From Lentilactobacillus kisonensis DSM 19906 = JCM 15041 (GTDB lineage: Bacteria > Bacillota > Bacilli > Lactobacillales > Lactobacillaceae): 63,654 bases of DNA. The notes beneath the pieces are model-generated. The model saw only the letters and a list, made by a program, of their open reading frames with translations, searched no databases and was not told where the DNA came from. Where the stretch lies: positions 1-63,654 of the forward strand of contig NZ_AZEB01000016.1 of NCBI RefSeq assembly GCF_001434135.1, written 5' to 3'. The translations under genes and the position numbers were made by a program. Positions 1 through 7,802 of this stretch are shown here, one piece after another (within the stretch, counting starts at the first letter, position 1; the number at the start of each line of letters is the position of its first letter).

Positions 1-254
1 TTAAAAATCATCAGTTGGCTCGAGCAATTGCGAATCAGGCTTGGCGAATACTGCGGTCACAATTAGCATATAAATGCGAGTGGTATGGCAAGCAATTAAT
101 CACGGTTAACCCGAACAAGACCAGCCAAATCTGTTCTAATTGTCACTATGATGATGGGAAACATCCCCTTGATATCCGACAGTGGACTTGCCCGAATTGT
201 GGGTTAAATCATGATCGTGATATTAATGCCGCCAAGAATATCTTAAGCGCCTGA
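1..254 (+). CDS. tnpB: TnpB (IS200/IS605 family), C-terminal fragment
   Basis: The gene enters from the left window edge; the frame is open from base 3 and ends with TGA at 252-254. TnpB is an RNA-guided endonuclease of IS200/IS605 elements. Visible here are the zinc ribbon (CSNC about 30 residues before a second CPNC) and the last RuvC-like acidic residue in the HDRDINAAKN motif close to the C-terminus. The first RuvC residues lie outside the window. It is about 80% identical over this part to the second TnpB at the right edge but is not the same copy. Activity cannot be judged because most of the protein is not visible. Confidence 0.93.
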   Translation, partial: KNHQLARAIANQAWRILRSQLAYKCEWYGKQLITVNPNKTSQICSNCHYDDGKHPLDIRQWTCPNCGLNHDRDINAAKNILSA

Positions 255-377
255 AAAATAGAACTGGGCCGGAATAGCCCTTAGTTAATAGCCGTAACCG
301 CTGCTAAACATTCCAAGAATGCTTGGTAAGTCTGCGGTGTTCCTAGAAACTCGTTACTTTAGTGACGAATAATTCAC
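130..377 (+). ncRNA. Predicted omega RNA (reRNA) of TnpB
   Basis: In IS200/IS605 elements the guide RNA of TnpB comes from the 3' end of tnpB and the right end, and its guide is the flanking DNA directly after the right end. By that rule the scaffold covers roughly 130-377 and the guide would be about 378-397. The start is a guess; only the right end is placed from sequence comparison with the second element. Confidence 0.4.
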
Positions 378-465
378 CTTACTCTACCGCATTTTCACCT
401 CCTAGTCTAGTGAATAAGCAGGTGGGAAAATTGGGATAAATACGTTTTGAGTAGCATAGTACCAG

Positions 466-522
466 CGTGCGCTACCAAGCAAAGGCTTAGGCGCTATTTC
501 TTAACCATTTGGTGCCATACTT
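466..522 (-). repeat. Degenerate hairpin-repeat remnant
   Basis: This is a shrunken copy of the window-wide palindromic repeat. It keeps the outer arms (GCTACCAAGC on one side, AACCATTTGGTGCC on the other) and one GGCTTAGGC core but has lost the middle. The bases from 378 to 465, between it and the IS end, show no gene or clear signal. Confidence 0.45.
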
Positions 523-534
523 TGGCTCCATTTA

Positions 535-762
535 AGACTGCTCCGCAAAACAGTAACTTGCGCGTAAGCACCTTTGAGAAAAATTTCAAACCCGAAAGTT
601 TTGTTTTCTTGTCAACATAGTGAAAACGTGCTGCACCAAGCAGAGACTTGCACCTAAGCCTTCTCCGCCAAAAATCCAAGCCCAGGATTTCTGGCGGAGA
701 AAACTTAGGCTCCAGTCTCTAACCGCTTGGTTTCGCACTCTGACCGCTTTGCTACGCCCACT
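535..762 (-). repeat. Composite hairpin repeat: B copy nested in an A copy
   Basis: The first half of a subtype A element (CTCCGCAAAACAG at 541 onward, core GCGTAAGCACC) is followed at about 612 by a complete subtype B element (CAACATAGTG, then GTGCTGCACCAAGCAG, ending GCACTCT at 741). The tail of the A element, ACCGCTTTGCTACGCCCACT, ends at about 762. The B hairpin has arms TTCTCCGCCA and TGGCGGAGAA. The short reading frame over 494-679 is made of this repeat and is not a gene. Confidence 0.8.
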
Positions 763-776
763 GTTTGATATATACT
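749..776 (+). promoter_or_regulatory. Possible promoter of the EamA gene
   Basis: TTGCTA (749-754), 16 bases, TATACT (771-776). The -35 box would lie inside the tail of the hairpin repeat. The -10 is good but the -35 matches only part of the consensus. Confidence 0.35.
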
Positions 777-805
777 TATCCTAATACACTTTGGAGGACA
801 TTACC

Positions 806-1717
806 TTGCAAAATCCAAGAATTCGGGGAATTGGGTTGACTATTCTAGGACCACTACTCTGGGGCATTTCTGGGACCACTGCTCAATTCCTATTCACAAC
901 TGAACACATTAGTGCCAACTGGTTGGTTTCTGTTCGGATGTTTGTTTCCGGAATCCTACTCGTCCTGTTTGGCTTTGCAACCAACGCAACGGCAAGTATC
1001 GCAGTTTGGCGGCATTGGCGGGATGCTATCAAACTCGTGTTTTTTAGCTTTGTTGGCATGTCAGCTTCTCAATATACATATTTTAAAGCCATTGAATACG
1101 GCAACGCCGCAACCGCAACTATTTTGCAGTTCTTATCCCCAGCAGTCATCATTATTCACTTAATGTTTCGTACCCGCCACTTACCCCGCAGAGTCGATGT
1201 GATCTCGTTAGCAATGGCACTCACAGGAACCATTCTACTGGTAACCCACGGTCATTTAACAACCTTGGCGATTCCATTGCGCGGGTTACTGTGGGGACTC
1301 GCAACCGCCATCACTGCCAGTATTTACACCTTGCTACCTGGCAAATTGCTTAGAAGATATGGTTCCATTCCAGTAGTTGGTTGGTCCATGTTAATTGGTG
1401 GGGCTTCATTTAGCTGCTTTTACCAAATTTGGGACCACATGCCGACATTTTCATGGCAAACCTATGGCGATGTGTCCTTCGTAGTCATTTTTGGCACCAT
1501 GTTTGCCTACCTCTTCTATCTTCAAAGTTTGAGTTACATTCAACCAACAACGGCAAGTGTTCTTGGCTCATTTGAACCCCTCTCGGCGACAATTTTATCA
1601 ATCATCTTTCTTGGTATTAGCTTTGGGCTCCCCGAAACCATTGGTGGCATTTTGATCCTGGGAACCGTTGGCATTCAGTCGTGGGCAGCGATGAAGAACA
1701 ATATGTCAATTTCATAA
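806..1717 (+). CDS. EamA/DMT-family transporter
   Basis: A 303-residue membrane protein with about ten hydrophobic segments and two EamA repeats, the architecture of drug/metabolite transporters of the RhaT/YdcZ type. The first repeat starts at GLTILGPLLWG and the second around GLLWGLATAITASIYTLLPG; the end has the typical PLSATILSIIFLG signature. Substrate unknown; relatives export amino acids or metabolites. The start is TTG at 806: GGAGG at 793-797 sits eight bases before it, so the longer frame opening at 791 begins inside the ribosome site and is wrong. It stands alone, with a repeat upstream and a terminator directly downstream. Confidence 0.88.
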   Translation: MQNPRIRGIGLTILGPLLWGISGTTAQFLFTTEHISANWLVSVRMFVSGILLVLFGFATNATASIAVWRHWRDAIKLVFFSFVGMSASQYTYFKAIEYGNAATATILQFLSPAVIIIHLMFRTRHLPRRVDVISLAMALTGTILLVTHGHLTTLAIPLRGLLWGLATAITASIYTLLPGKLLRRYGSIPVVGWSMLIGGASFSCFYQIWDHMPTFSWQTYGDVSFVVIFGTMFAYLFYLQSLSYIQPTTASVLGSFEPLSATILSIIFLGISFGLPETIGGILILGTVGIQSWAAMKNNMSIS

Positions 1718-1722
1718 TTACT

Positions 1723-1776
1723 CAAAAAGCTGATCGGCTCATCTTCCATTCGGGAGGATGGTGATCAGCTTTTTTG
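1723..1776 (+). terminator. Rho-independent terminator after the EamA gene
   Basis: AAAAGCTGATC pairs with GATCAGCTTTT around a second inner stem (CATCTTCC / GGGAGGATG), followed by a T run. It begins six bases after the stop codon. Confidence 0.85.
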
Positions 1777-1798
1777 GTTACGCTATGTTATATGGGGT

Positions 1799-1925
1799 GG
1801 GACAGGTATAGAATACAGAAATCTGCGTTTGAGATATTCCGTTCAAAAATCCCAAGCCCGGGGATTTCATCTTAGCAACATTGTGAAAACGTGCTCCAGT
1901 CTCTAACCGCTTGGTTCCGCACTCT
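1799..1925 (-). repeat. Degenerate composite hairpin repeat (A half plus shortened B)
   Basis: A decayed first half of subtype A (GACAGGTATAGAAT ... CCCAAGCCCGGGGATTT, to about 1869) is joined at about 1875 to a subtype B element with its centre deleted (CAACATTGTGAAAACGTGCT directly followed by CCAGTCTCTAACCGCTTGG). The same A-then-B junction occurs at 612, 6241 and about 35550. Confidence 0.65.
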
Positions 1926-1930
1926 ATTTG

Positions 1931-2052
1931 TAGGACAGCTTCGCAAAGCAGAAGTCTGCACCTAAGCCACTCCGCCCAAAAATCCCAAGCCCGGGGATTT
2001 CTGGACGGAGTAACTTAGGCTCCGACTTCTAACCGCTTTGCTTCGCTCACTC
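1931..2052 (-). repeat. Hairpin repeat, subtype A, carrying the stop codon of the CBS-ACT gene
   Basis: Full copy. On the minus strand it reads AGTGAGCGAAGCAAAGCGG and ends with AAGCTGTCCTA. Arms AGAAGTC / GACTTCT and CTCCGTCC / GGGCGGAG (one mismatch) pair across the centre. Its GTGAGCG end contains the TGA that stops the upstream gene. Confidence 0.85.
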
Positions 2053-2697
2053 TACTTTTTTATAATGTTCCGCCTCCTTAGCATCTAAACCGGCCTCTTG
2101 GAGCTTTGTTGCGACTGAAAAGCCATCTTCTTTATCAACGTGGATTTCCACTACCTTTTTTGTTCCTTGATGGGTAACCATCAGCGTCTGGATATTCAAA
2201 TCATTCTCCGCCATAATCTTCCCAATATCGAAAATCACGCCGGTCCGATCCTTTTCCACAAATACCTGAACCACCGTTCCATCCTCGTTATAGTCAGTAA
2301 CATCCAAAAAGGCATCCAGAATATCGTTATTTGTGATAATGCCTACAACTGCGCCGTCACTCATCACCGGGAGAACTCCAATTTGGTATTTACGCATTTC
2401 GTAAATGGCATCTTCGAGAAAATCGGCTGCGTTAATCGTGCGCACAGTGGTTTCCATAACATCCGTTACCGTCATTTTGTTCAGTAAATAATTATATTCA
2501 TAAATTGATAAACTCGTCGCTTTTGATGGAGACGCCGCTTGAATGGTTCCTTGGGTAACAAGACCCACCAGTTCGCCATCGTTGATAACCGGTAATCGAT
2601 GAATATTATTTTCTTTCATAATATTCACCGCGACACTCACCTTGGTTTCAGGTGGCACGGTGATGACATTACCTGACATAAAATCTCTTACACTCAT
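2047..2697 (-). CDS. CBS-pair plus ACT domain protein (AcuB-like)
   Basis: A 216-residue cytosolic protein. Residues 1-56 and about 76-133 are two CBS motifs (VPPETKVSVAVNIMKENNIHRLPV; MRKYQIGVLPVMSDGAVVGIIT) and about 139-205 is an ACT-like domain. CBS pairs bind adenylates and ACT domains bind amino acids, so this is probably a sensor or regulator rather than an enzyme. It is the last gene of the liv operon, with GGAGG at the end of livF and only three bases between the genes, which suggests a link to branched-chain amino-acid uptake. The stop codon TGA lies in the GTGAGCG end of a hairpin repeat, so the C-terminus may have been altered when the repeat arrived. Confidence 0.85.
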   Translation of the reverse strand: MSVRDFMSGNVITVPPETKVSVAVNIMKENNIHRLPVINDGELVGLVTQGTIQAASPSKATSLSIYEYNYLLNKMTVTDVMETTVRTINAADFLEDAIYEMRKYQIGVLPVMSDGAVVGIITNNDILDAFLDVTDYNEDGTVVQVFVEKDRTGVIFDIGKIMAENDLNIQTLMVTHQGTKKVVEIHVDKEDGFSVATKLQEAGLDAKEAEHYKKVE

Positions 2698-2700
2698 TCT

Positions 2701-3408
2701 CTAACCTCCCAAATACGCTTTTTGGACTTCTTCGTTTGCCAACAGCTCCTCACCAGTTCCGGCAAGCTGCACTTTACCAGTCGACAAAACGTAACCGCGA
2801 TCCGCAATCGACAACGCCTTCTTCGCATTCTGTTCAATCAATAGAACAGTGGTCCCCTGCTTGTTGATTTCCTTGATAATGTCAAAGATTTCGTTGATAA
2901 AAATCGGTGCTAACCCCATGGATGGTTCGTCCAATAGAATGAGTTTTGGATTAGCCATGAGGGCCCGACCCATTGCGAGCATCTGTTGTTCACCACCAGA
3001 CAACGTTGCGGCATCTTGATTCTGACGTTGTTTCAAAATCGGAAACCGCTCGAAAACTTCATTAAAAGTTTGCTTTATTCGGGAACGATCCTTTACTAGA
3101 AATGAGCCCATCTGTAAATTTTCCATCACCGATAAACCAGAGAAAATGTGCCGGCCTTCGGGAACCTGTGAAATGCCCTCGGCGACCACTTTAGGTGCCT
3201 TTTGTGCTTGAATTTCCTTATTATGATAGATAATTTTACCGCTCTTTGGCTTTAATAGACCTGAAATGGTTTTCAAAATCGTCGACTTACCAGCGCCGTT
3301 GGCACCAATCAATGACACAATTTCGCCTTCATTGATATCAAAACTAACGCCCTTAACAGCATTGATGACACCATAATTAACAACTAAATTATTTACTTGT
3401 AGTAACAT
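2701..3408 (-). CDS. livF: Branched-chain amino-acid ABC transporter ATPase LivF
   Basis: A 235-residue ATPase of the HAAT uptake family. Walker A GANGAGKST lies near residue 40, the signature LSGGEQQML near 140 and Walker B LILLDEPSMGLAP follows; the C-terminal AYLGG is typical of LivF. It works with LivG, two permeases and the lipoprotein LivJ to import Leu, Ile and Val. Start ATG with an AGG-rich site in the six-base gap to livG. Length is normal for the family and nothing is missing. Confidence 0.95.
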   Translation of the reverse strand: MLLQVNNLVVNYGVINAVKGVSFDINEGEIVSLIGANGAGKSTILKTISGLLKPKSGKIIYHNKEIQAQKAPKVVAEGISQVPEGRHIFSGLSVMENLQMGSFLVKDRSRIKQTFNEVFERFPILKQRQNQDAATLSGGEQQMLAMGRALMANPKLILLDEPSMGLAPIFINEIFDIIKEINKQGTTVLLIEQNAKKALSIADRGYVLSTGKVQLAGTGEELLANEEVQKAYLGG

Positions 3409-3414
3409 GTGTCA

Positions 3415-4194
3415 TTACGCCTCCTCACCTAGGTATGCTTTGATAACCGCTTTGTTTGATTGAATCTCGTCAGGCGTTCCCTGTGCCAATAATGACCCAT
3501 GATCGAGAACGTAAATTCGTTGGGCCAGGTTCATAACCAACGACATATCATGTTCAATTAGTAAAATAGTGATGTGAAAACTATGCTGCACTTTTAAAAT
3601 CAATTGCGTGAGGTTTGCAATTTTTTCTGGATTCATCCCAGCTGCTGGCTCGTCTAAAAACAGAATCTGGGGCTTAGTCGCCAGTGCCCGAACAATTTCC
3701 AGCCGCCGTTGCGTCCCGTATGGCAAATTCTTGGCAAGGACGTCAATGTCATCTTCCAGTTCAAAAATTGCAAGGAGCTTCTTGGCTTCCTTAACTAATC
3801 GGGCCTCTGTTCGGTAATAACTTGGAAAGCGAAAAATCGTTGGAATAAACCCTTCTTTGAATTTACTAGTCATCGCAATCAAGACGTTATCCAGTACCGT
3901 AAGTTCCTTAAATAGACGTATATTTTGAAACGTGCGTGAGAGTCCCATATCCGCAATTTTATAGGCCCGCTTACCATTTAGTGGATACGTCCCGTTATCC
4001 CCGTTCAAGACAATTGACCCAGAAGACGCTGGAATGACACCAGTTAATAAGTTGAATAACGTGGTTTTACCAGCCCCATTTGGACCAATCAGAGCAACCA
4101 GTTCATTATTATCTAGATGCATCGAAACGTTGGAAACGGCAGTTAACCCACCGAAGTTTTTAACAAGGTTCTCAACTTGTAACAGCTTACTCAT
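3415..4194 (-). CDS. livG: Branched-chain amino-acid ABC transporter ATPase LivG
   Basis: A 259-residue ATPase. Walker A GPNGAGKTT is near residue 37; the signature region reads LPYGTQRRLEI, the form usual for LivG rather than the general LSGGQ; Walker B is ILFLDEPAAGMNP; the end is AYLGEEA. Its ATG overlaps the end of livM by four bases, a sign of translational coupling. It is the second ATPase of the liv importer. Confidence 0.95.
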   Translation of the reverse strand: MSKLLQVENLVKNFGGLTAVSNVSMHLDNNELVALIGPNGAGKTTLFNLLTGVIPASSGSIVLNGDNGTYPLNGKRAYKIADMGLSRTFQNIRLFKELTVLDNVLIAMTSKFKEGFIPTIFRFPSYYRTEARLVKEAKKLLAIFELEDDIDVLAKNLPYGTQRRLEIVRALATKPQILFLDEPAAGMNPEKIANLTQLILKVQHSFHITILLIEHDMSLVMNLAQRIYVLDHGSLLAQGTPDEIQSNKAVIKAYLGEEA

Positions 4195-5150
4195 GACTCA
4201 ACCCGCTCCTTTCGCTTTGATCGGCTAAAGATCTTTTTAATCGACAACTCCCAGGTTCCTAGGAGACCAGTTGGCTTGAAAATCATAATCAAGATCAACG
4301 CCGCGGCGTAAATCACCATTCGAAGGGCGCCGAAGTTTTGAAGAACCGTATCCAGCACGCCAAGAACTACCGCAGCAACAAAGGTCCCAGTAATACTACC
4401 AACCCCACCAAGCACAACGATAATGAGGATGGAGATTGATTCCATAATGCCAAAATCATTTGGCGCAATGGTTTGCAAATATGATGCGTGTAAGGAACCC
4501 GCAATCGCTGCAGTTGAAGCCCCTAGAACGAACGCTGCTAGTTTCCATTTAGTGACGTTAATTCCCATTGCTTCAGCGGCAATTTCATCTTCACGAACTG
4601 ATTTAACTGCCCGGCCAGCCCGGCTATGAATGAAATTAACGATCACAATCGTCGTAACGCAAACCATAATATAAACCGTCGGCCAATCGGCGAATTGGGG
4701 AATGTTAAACATCCCAGCTGCGCCGCCTGTCATCTTCATATTGTTAATCAGGATTCGGATGATTTCTGACGCCCCCATCGTAGCAATTGCCAGATAATCA
4801 CCCCGAAGTCGCAGAGTTGGAATCCCAACAATTAATGCGGCGATAATCGCAACCACAATTCCGATGAAGATTGAGACATAGAAACCACCGGTGGTGCTAG
4901 CCGTTTGCGTGATGATGGCGGTTGCGTATGCCCCAATTGCCATGAACCCAGCATGACCAAGTGAGAACTGACCCGCAAAGCCAATGATGAGGTTTAACCC
5001 AGTTGCCAAAATAATATTAATACCAATCGTTACCAACATGTTTTCAATAAACGAATCAATGACCCCAATCATAATTAAGGTATTCATTAAGTAAAAACCG
5101 GCAACCATCATTATCAACCAAACTACGTTATATTTAAAATTTGCTTTCAA
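4191..5150 (-). CDS. livM: Branched-chain amino-acid ABC transporter permease LivM
   Basis: A 319-residue membrane permease with about nine or ten hydrophobic segments. Family motifs are visible: GLNLIIGFAGQFSLGHAGFM near residue 50 and GVGSITGTFVAAVVLG near 255. It pairs with LivH to form the channel. The start is TTG at 5150, six bases after AGGTGA at the end of livH; no ATG is suitably placed. It overlaps livG by four bases. Confidence 0.94.
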   Translation of the reverse strand: MKANFKYNVVWLIMMVAGFYLMNTLIMIGVIDSFIENMLVTIGINIILATGLNLIIGFAGQFSLGHAGFMAIGAYATAIITQTASTTGGFYVSIFIGIVVAIIAALIVGIPTLRLRGDYLAIATMGASEIIRILINNMKMTGGAAGMFNIPQFADWPTVYIMVCVTTIVIVNFIHSRAGRAVKSVREDEIAAEAMGINVTKWKLAAFVLGASTAAIAGSLHASYLQTIAPNDFGIMESISILIIVVLGGVGSITGTFVAAVVLGVLDTVLQNFGALRMVIYAAALILIMIFKPTGLLGTWELSIKKIFSRSKRKERVES

Positions 5151-5160
5151 ATGAGATCAC

Positions 5161-6039
5161 CTACACTTTCTCTTTGGCACTCTTGCCAAAAATACCTGCT
5201 GGCAAGATCAGCAAAATTACAATTAGAACAAAGTACACAACGGCGTCTTTGTACGCTGACAAACCGATTGATTGAACAAACGTTTCGAGGATGCCAATAA
5301 TAAAACCACCAACCGAAGCACCCGGAACTGATCCAATTCCACCAAGAACCGCAGCAACGAACGCTTTAATTCCAGGAGTCATCCCCATCAATGGGTCAAT
5401 TGAATTGTAATAAAGGCCAATGAGGACTCCCGCAGCGCCAGCTAAGGCGGATCCAAGCGCAAACGTGAAGGAGATTGTCCAATTAATATTAATACCAACT
5501 AGCTCAGCAGCATCTGGATCAACGGAAACTGCTCGCATTGCCCGGCCCATTTTGGTTTTCTTAATAATTAATTGAAGCAAGACCATTAAGATGCAGGCTG
5601 TCACTAGAATCAGAATTTGAATGTTTGAAATCAGGATTCCACCGACATTGTAGTTAACCTGCTTGATGATTTGCGGGAAGTCTCGGGTATTCGAACTAAA
5701 CAAGTAGGACATCCCGTTTTCAAGCAGGAATGAAACCCCGATAGCGGTAATCAATGCGGTGATCCGGGGCGAATGTCGAAGTGGCCGGTATGCGAAGTAC
5801 TCAATAATGACCCCACTGGCTGCCCCAACCAACATCGCCGAAAGTAGAGCCATGATGAAATTGAAATGCCAGACATTAATAACGTAATAGCCCCAAAAAG
5901 CGCCTAACATGTAAATGTCACCATGCGCAAAATTAATCAGTTTAATAATCCCGTAAACCATCGTGTACCCGAGAGCGAGTAACGCGTAAATGCTTCCTAA
6001 TGAAAGCCCATTAATAATTTGTTGAAAAAATGTTTGCAA
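5161..6039 (-). CDS. livH: Branched-chain amino-acid ABC transporter permease LivH
   Basis: A 292-residue permease. Motifs: GLSLGSIYALLALGYTMVYG at the N-terminus, LINFAHGDIYMLGAFWG, and GGIGSVPGASVGGFIIG near the end. The start is TTG at 6039 with GGAGG eight bases upstream. It is separated from livJ by a roughly 350-base gap filled with a composite hairpin repeat, an unusual interruption inside this operon type, so the relative expression of binding protein and membrane genes may be affected. Confidence 0.94.
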   Translation of the reverse strand: MQTFFQQIINGLSLGSIYALLALGYTMVYGIIKLINFAHGDIYMLGAFWGYYVINVWHFNFIMALLSAMLVGAASGVIIEYFAYRPLRHSPRITALITAIGVSFLLENGMSYLFSSNTRDFPQIIKQVNYNVGGILISNIQILILVTACILMVLLQLIIKKTKMGRAMRAVSVDPDAAELVGININWTISFTFALGSALAGAAGVLIGLYYNSIDPLMGMTPGIKAFVAAVLGGIGSVPGASVGGFIIGILETFVQSIGLSAYKDAVVYFVLIVILLILPAGIFGKSAKEKV

Positions 6040-6160
6040 ATGGTGTTCCTCCTCTCAAGGTGAAATGCGTAATGCGTGTTAAAAATGTTGTTTGAAGTTG
6101 TTGTTTGGCTTCATAGTGAAAGGAATACGGCTGCCTGGTAGCTGTCCTCTGGTACATGGA

Positions 6161-6391
6161 GTAGGATAGCTCCTCCAAGCAGCAATCTGCGTGTAAGCAC
6201 CTCCATCAAAAATTCCAGAACCAGGAATTTCTGTGTCTAGGCAACATTGTGGAAACGTGCTGCACCAAGCAGAGACTTGCACCTAAGCCTTCTCCACCAA
6301 AAATCCAAGCCCAGGATTTCTGGCGGAGAAAACTTAGGTTCCAGTCTCTAACCGCTTGGTTCCACACTCTAAACGCTTTGCTCCGCTCACT
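6161..6391 (-). repeat. Composite hairpin repeat between livJ and livH, carrying the livJ stop
   Basis: The first half of an A-type element (AGCTCCTCCAAGCAGCAATC, core GCGTGTAAGCACC) runs from about 6161 to 6238. A complete B element follows at 6241-6370 (CAACATTGTGGAAACGTGCT to GGTTCCACACTCT), then the A tail AAACGCTTTGCTCCGCTCAC. The livJ stop codon TGA lies in the GTGAGCGG end. The region 6040-6160 shows no gene. The frames over 6079-6282 and 6249-6539 are repeat-derived. Confidence 0.8.
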
Positions 6392-7583
6392 TTACGTTGA
6401 ACGACCGGCTAACCTTCCCGTTGGTCAACTGTTCAATCGCAATTGGCTTTTCGGGATCATGGTTCTTGTTCATCGTGATTTTGCCTGTTACCCCGTCAAA
6501 GTCTTTAATGTTTGCAAGTCCCTTGGCGATTTTGACTGAATCTGCTGATTTTTCATTTTCGATTGCTTGCTTAATCATGTAAACAGAATCGTATGCCAAT
6601 GCTGAGAAGGTCGGGGCTGCTTGGTGATAACGTGCCTGATACTTTTTCATAAATTTAACGGCCGTTGGGTTGCTCTTAGCAACGTCGGTTGAGAACGGTG
6701 TCGTGTAATAGATCTTGTTGGCGTTGTTGTCACCGGCAATTTGTGCCAACTTTGGATCAGCCATGCCATCACTACCAACAATCGGAACGTTAATGCCAGC
6801 TTGGCGGGCCTGCTTAATAATCAAACCAAGTTCGTTGTAATAGCCGGGCGCATAAATGGCATCAATCTTCTTTGATTTAAATGAGGTCAAAACAGCGTTG
6901 AAGTCCTTGTCACCTGCCGTGAAGAATTGACTGTCAACCACTTTACCCGTATAAGCTTTTTTGAATGCCTTTGCCAAACCAGTTCCATAATCACTTGAGT
7001 TATCGGCATACACAGCAACTCGCTTTGCTTTCAACGTATTGGTCATAAACTTAGCAGCCGTGCTGCCTTGGAAGTTATTTTGGTAACATGCCCGGAAAAC
7101 GTATGGCTGAACTTTGCCATTCTTTTGAAGGGTATAGGCTGGGTCGGTGGCTGACGGACTGACACTTGGAACGGCAGCCTTCGTAATGTTAGGAATTTCA
7201 GCCGTCCCAGCGTTGGTGGTTGCTGGCCCAACAATCGCAGCAACCTTGTCATTGTTTACAAGCTGAGCGGCAACCGATGCGGACGTATTAGTTGATGTCT
7301 TATTATCCCGAATGATTAGCTTAATCTTTTTCTTCTTACCATTGACGTTGATGCCACCATTCTTGTTAATTTCTGAAGCAGCAAGTTGAATCCCCTGCTT
7401 CTGAGAATTCCCGTAACCCGCTGCAGCACCAGAGAGTTCCATGTTGACCCCAATTTTCACGACGTTGCCAGTCGTTTGATTTCCCTTAGTAGTTGTTTTG
7501 GCGGTACTACAACCAGCAAAAATTCCCGCAGTCATCACGATTGCTGCCATGCTAACGACTTTCTTAACCATACTTTTCTTCAT
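6387..7583 (-). CDS. livJ: Branched-chain amino-acid ABC transporter substrate-binding lipoprotein LivJ
   Basis: A 398-residue type I periplasmic-binding-fold protein. The N-terminus has a lipoprotein signal (charged MKKSMVKK, hydrophobic stretch, lipobox IFAGC), so the mature protein is anchored outside the membrane. Receptor motifs include KIGVNMELSGAAAGYG, AAIVGPATTNAGTAEI and VPSVSPSATDP. It delivers Leu, Ile or Val to LivHMGF. It is the first gene after the attenuator. The stop TGA is supplied by the hairpin repeat that starts at its 3' end. The ribosome site before the ATG is weak. Confidence 0.93.
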   Translation of the reverse strand: MKKSMVKKVVSMAAIVMTAGIFAGCSTAKTTTKGNQTTGNVVKIGVNMELSGAAAGYGNSQKQGIQLAASEINKNGGINVNGKKKKIKLIIRDNKTSTNTSASVAAQLVNNDKVAAIVGPATTNAGTAEIPNITKAAVPSVSPSATDPAYTLQKNGKVQPYVFRACYQNNFQGSTAAKFMTNTLKAKRVAVYADNSSDYGTGLAKAFKKAYTGKVVDSQFFTAGDKDFNAVLTSFKSKKIDAIYAPGYYNELGLIIKQARQAGINVPIVGSDGMADPKLAQIAGDNNANKIYYTTPFSTDVAKSNPTAVKFMKKYQARYHQAAPTFSALAYDSVYMIKQAIENEKSADSVKIAKGLANIKDFDGVTGKITMNKNHDPEKPIAIEQLTNGKVSRSFNVK

Positions 7584-7691
7584 AAAATCTACCCACTTTC
7601 AATTTTTATGTAATTTGTGATCCTAACCCTAATTTGTGATCCAATAAGCCAAATAACCCCTAATCCTTATGTTTACCCCTCCTTGAAGATA

Positions 7692-7724
7692 TAAAAAAAC
7701 CTCATTCTTTAATGAATGAGGTTT
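7692..7724 (-). terminator. Attenuator terminator of the liv operon
   Basis: On the minus strand AAACCTCATTC, six-base loop, GAATGAGGTTT, then seven T. The stem is perfect over eleven pairs. It lies between the leader peptide gene and livJ, so it must be read through for liv expression. Confidence 0.85.
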
Positions 7725-7802
7725 AAAATCTTGATTGATCAAGCCCTCATCATTAAAAACGAAAATAAGGGCTCAACTTGTTGATTTGTGAGTAGTTCTA
7801 AA
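7724..7802 (-). promoter_or_regulatory. Competing hairpins of the liv attenuator
   Basis: After the leader stop, AGCCCT and AGGGCT form a hairpin that includes TTAATGATGAGG in its loop side. The same TTAATGATGAGG can pair with CCTCATTCATTAA, the 5' arm and loop of the terminator, with one bulge, giving an antiterminator. A GTGAGT / ACTCAC hairpin overlaps the leader stop codon. This is the three-way arrangement of translation-dependent attenuators. Confidence 0.65.

Larger units (their letters stand above)
1..377 (+). mobile_element. IS200/IS605-type element, right part with right end
   Basis: After the tnpB stop there are about 120 bases of non-coding right end that closely match the end of the second element near 62580. 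Both finish with a small subterminal hairpin (here CGTTAC 352-357, loop TTTA, GTGACG 362-367) and then a tail ending in TTCAC at 373-377. Such subterminal hairpins are what Y1 transposases recognise in this family. The boundary at 377 is inferred from where similarity between the two copies stops. No transposase gene tnpA is visible. Confidence 0.75.

Noticed and set aside
494-679. 61-residue reading frame on the minus strand
   Set aside because: It is composed of the nested hairpin repeats and has no ribosome site; the same kind of frame appears at 6079-6282, 19481-19753 and 57355-57579.
912-1163. Second frame inside the EamA gene and many similar frames in other genes
   Set aside because: Shadow frames without ribosome sites inside well-supported coding regions.
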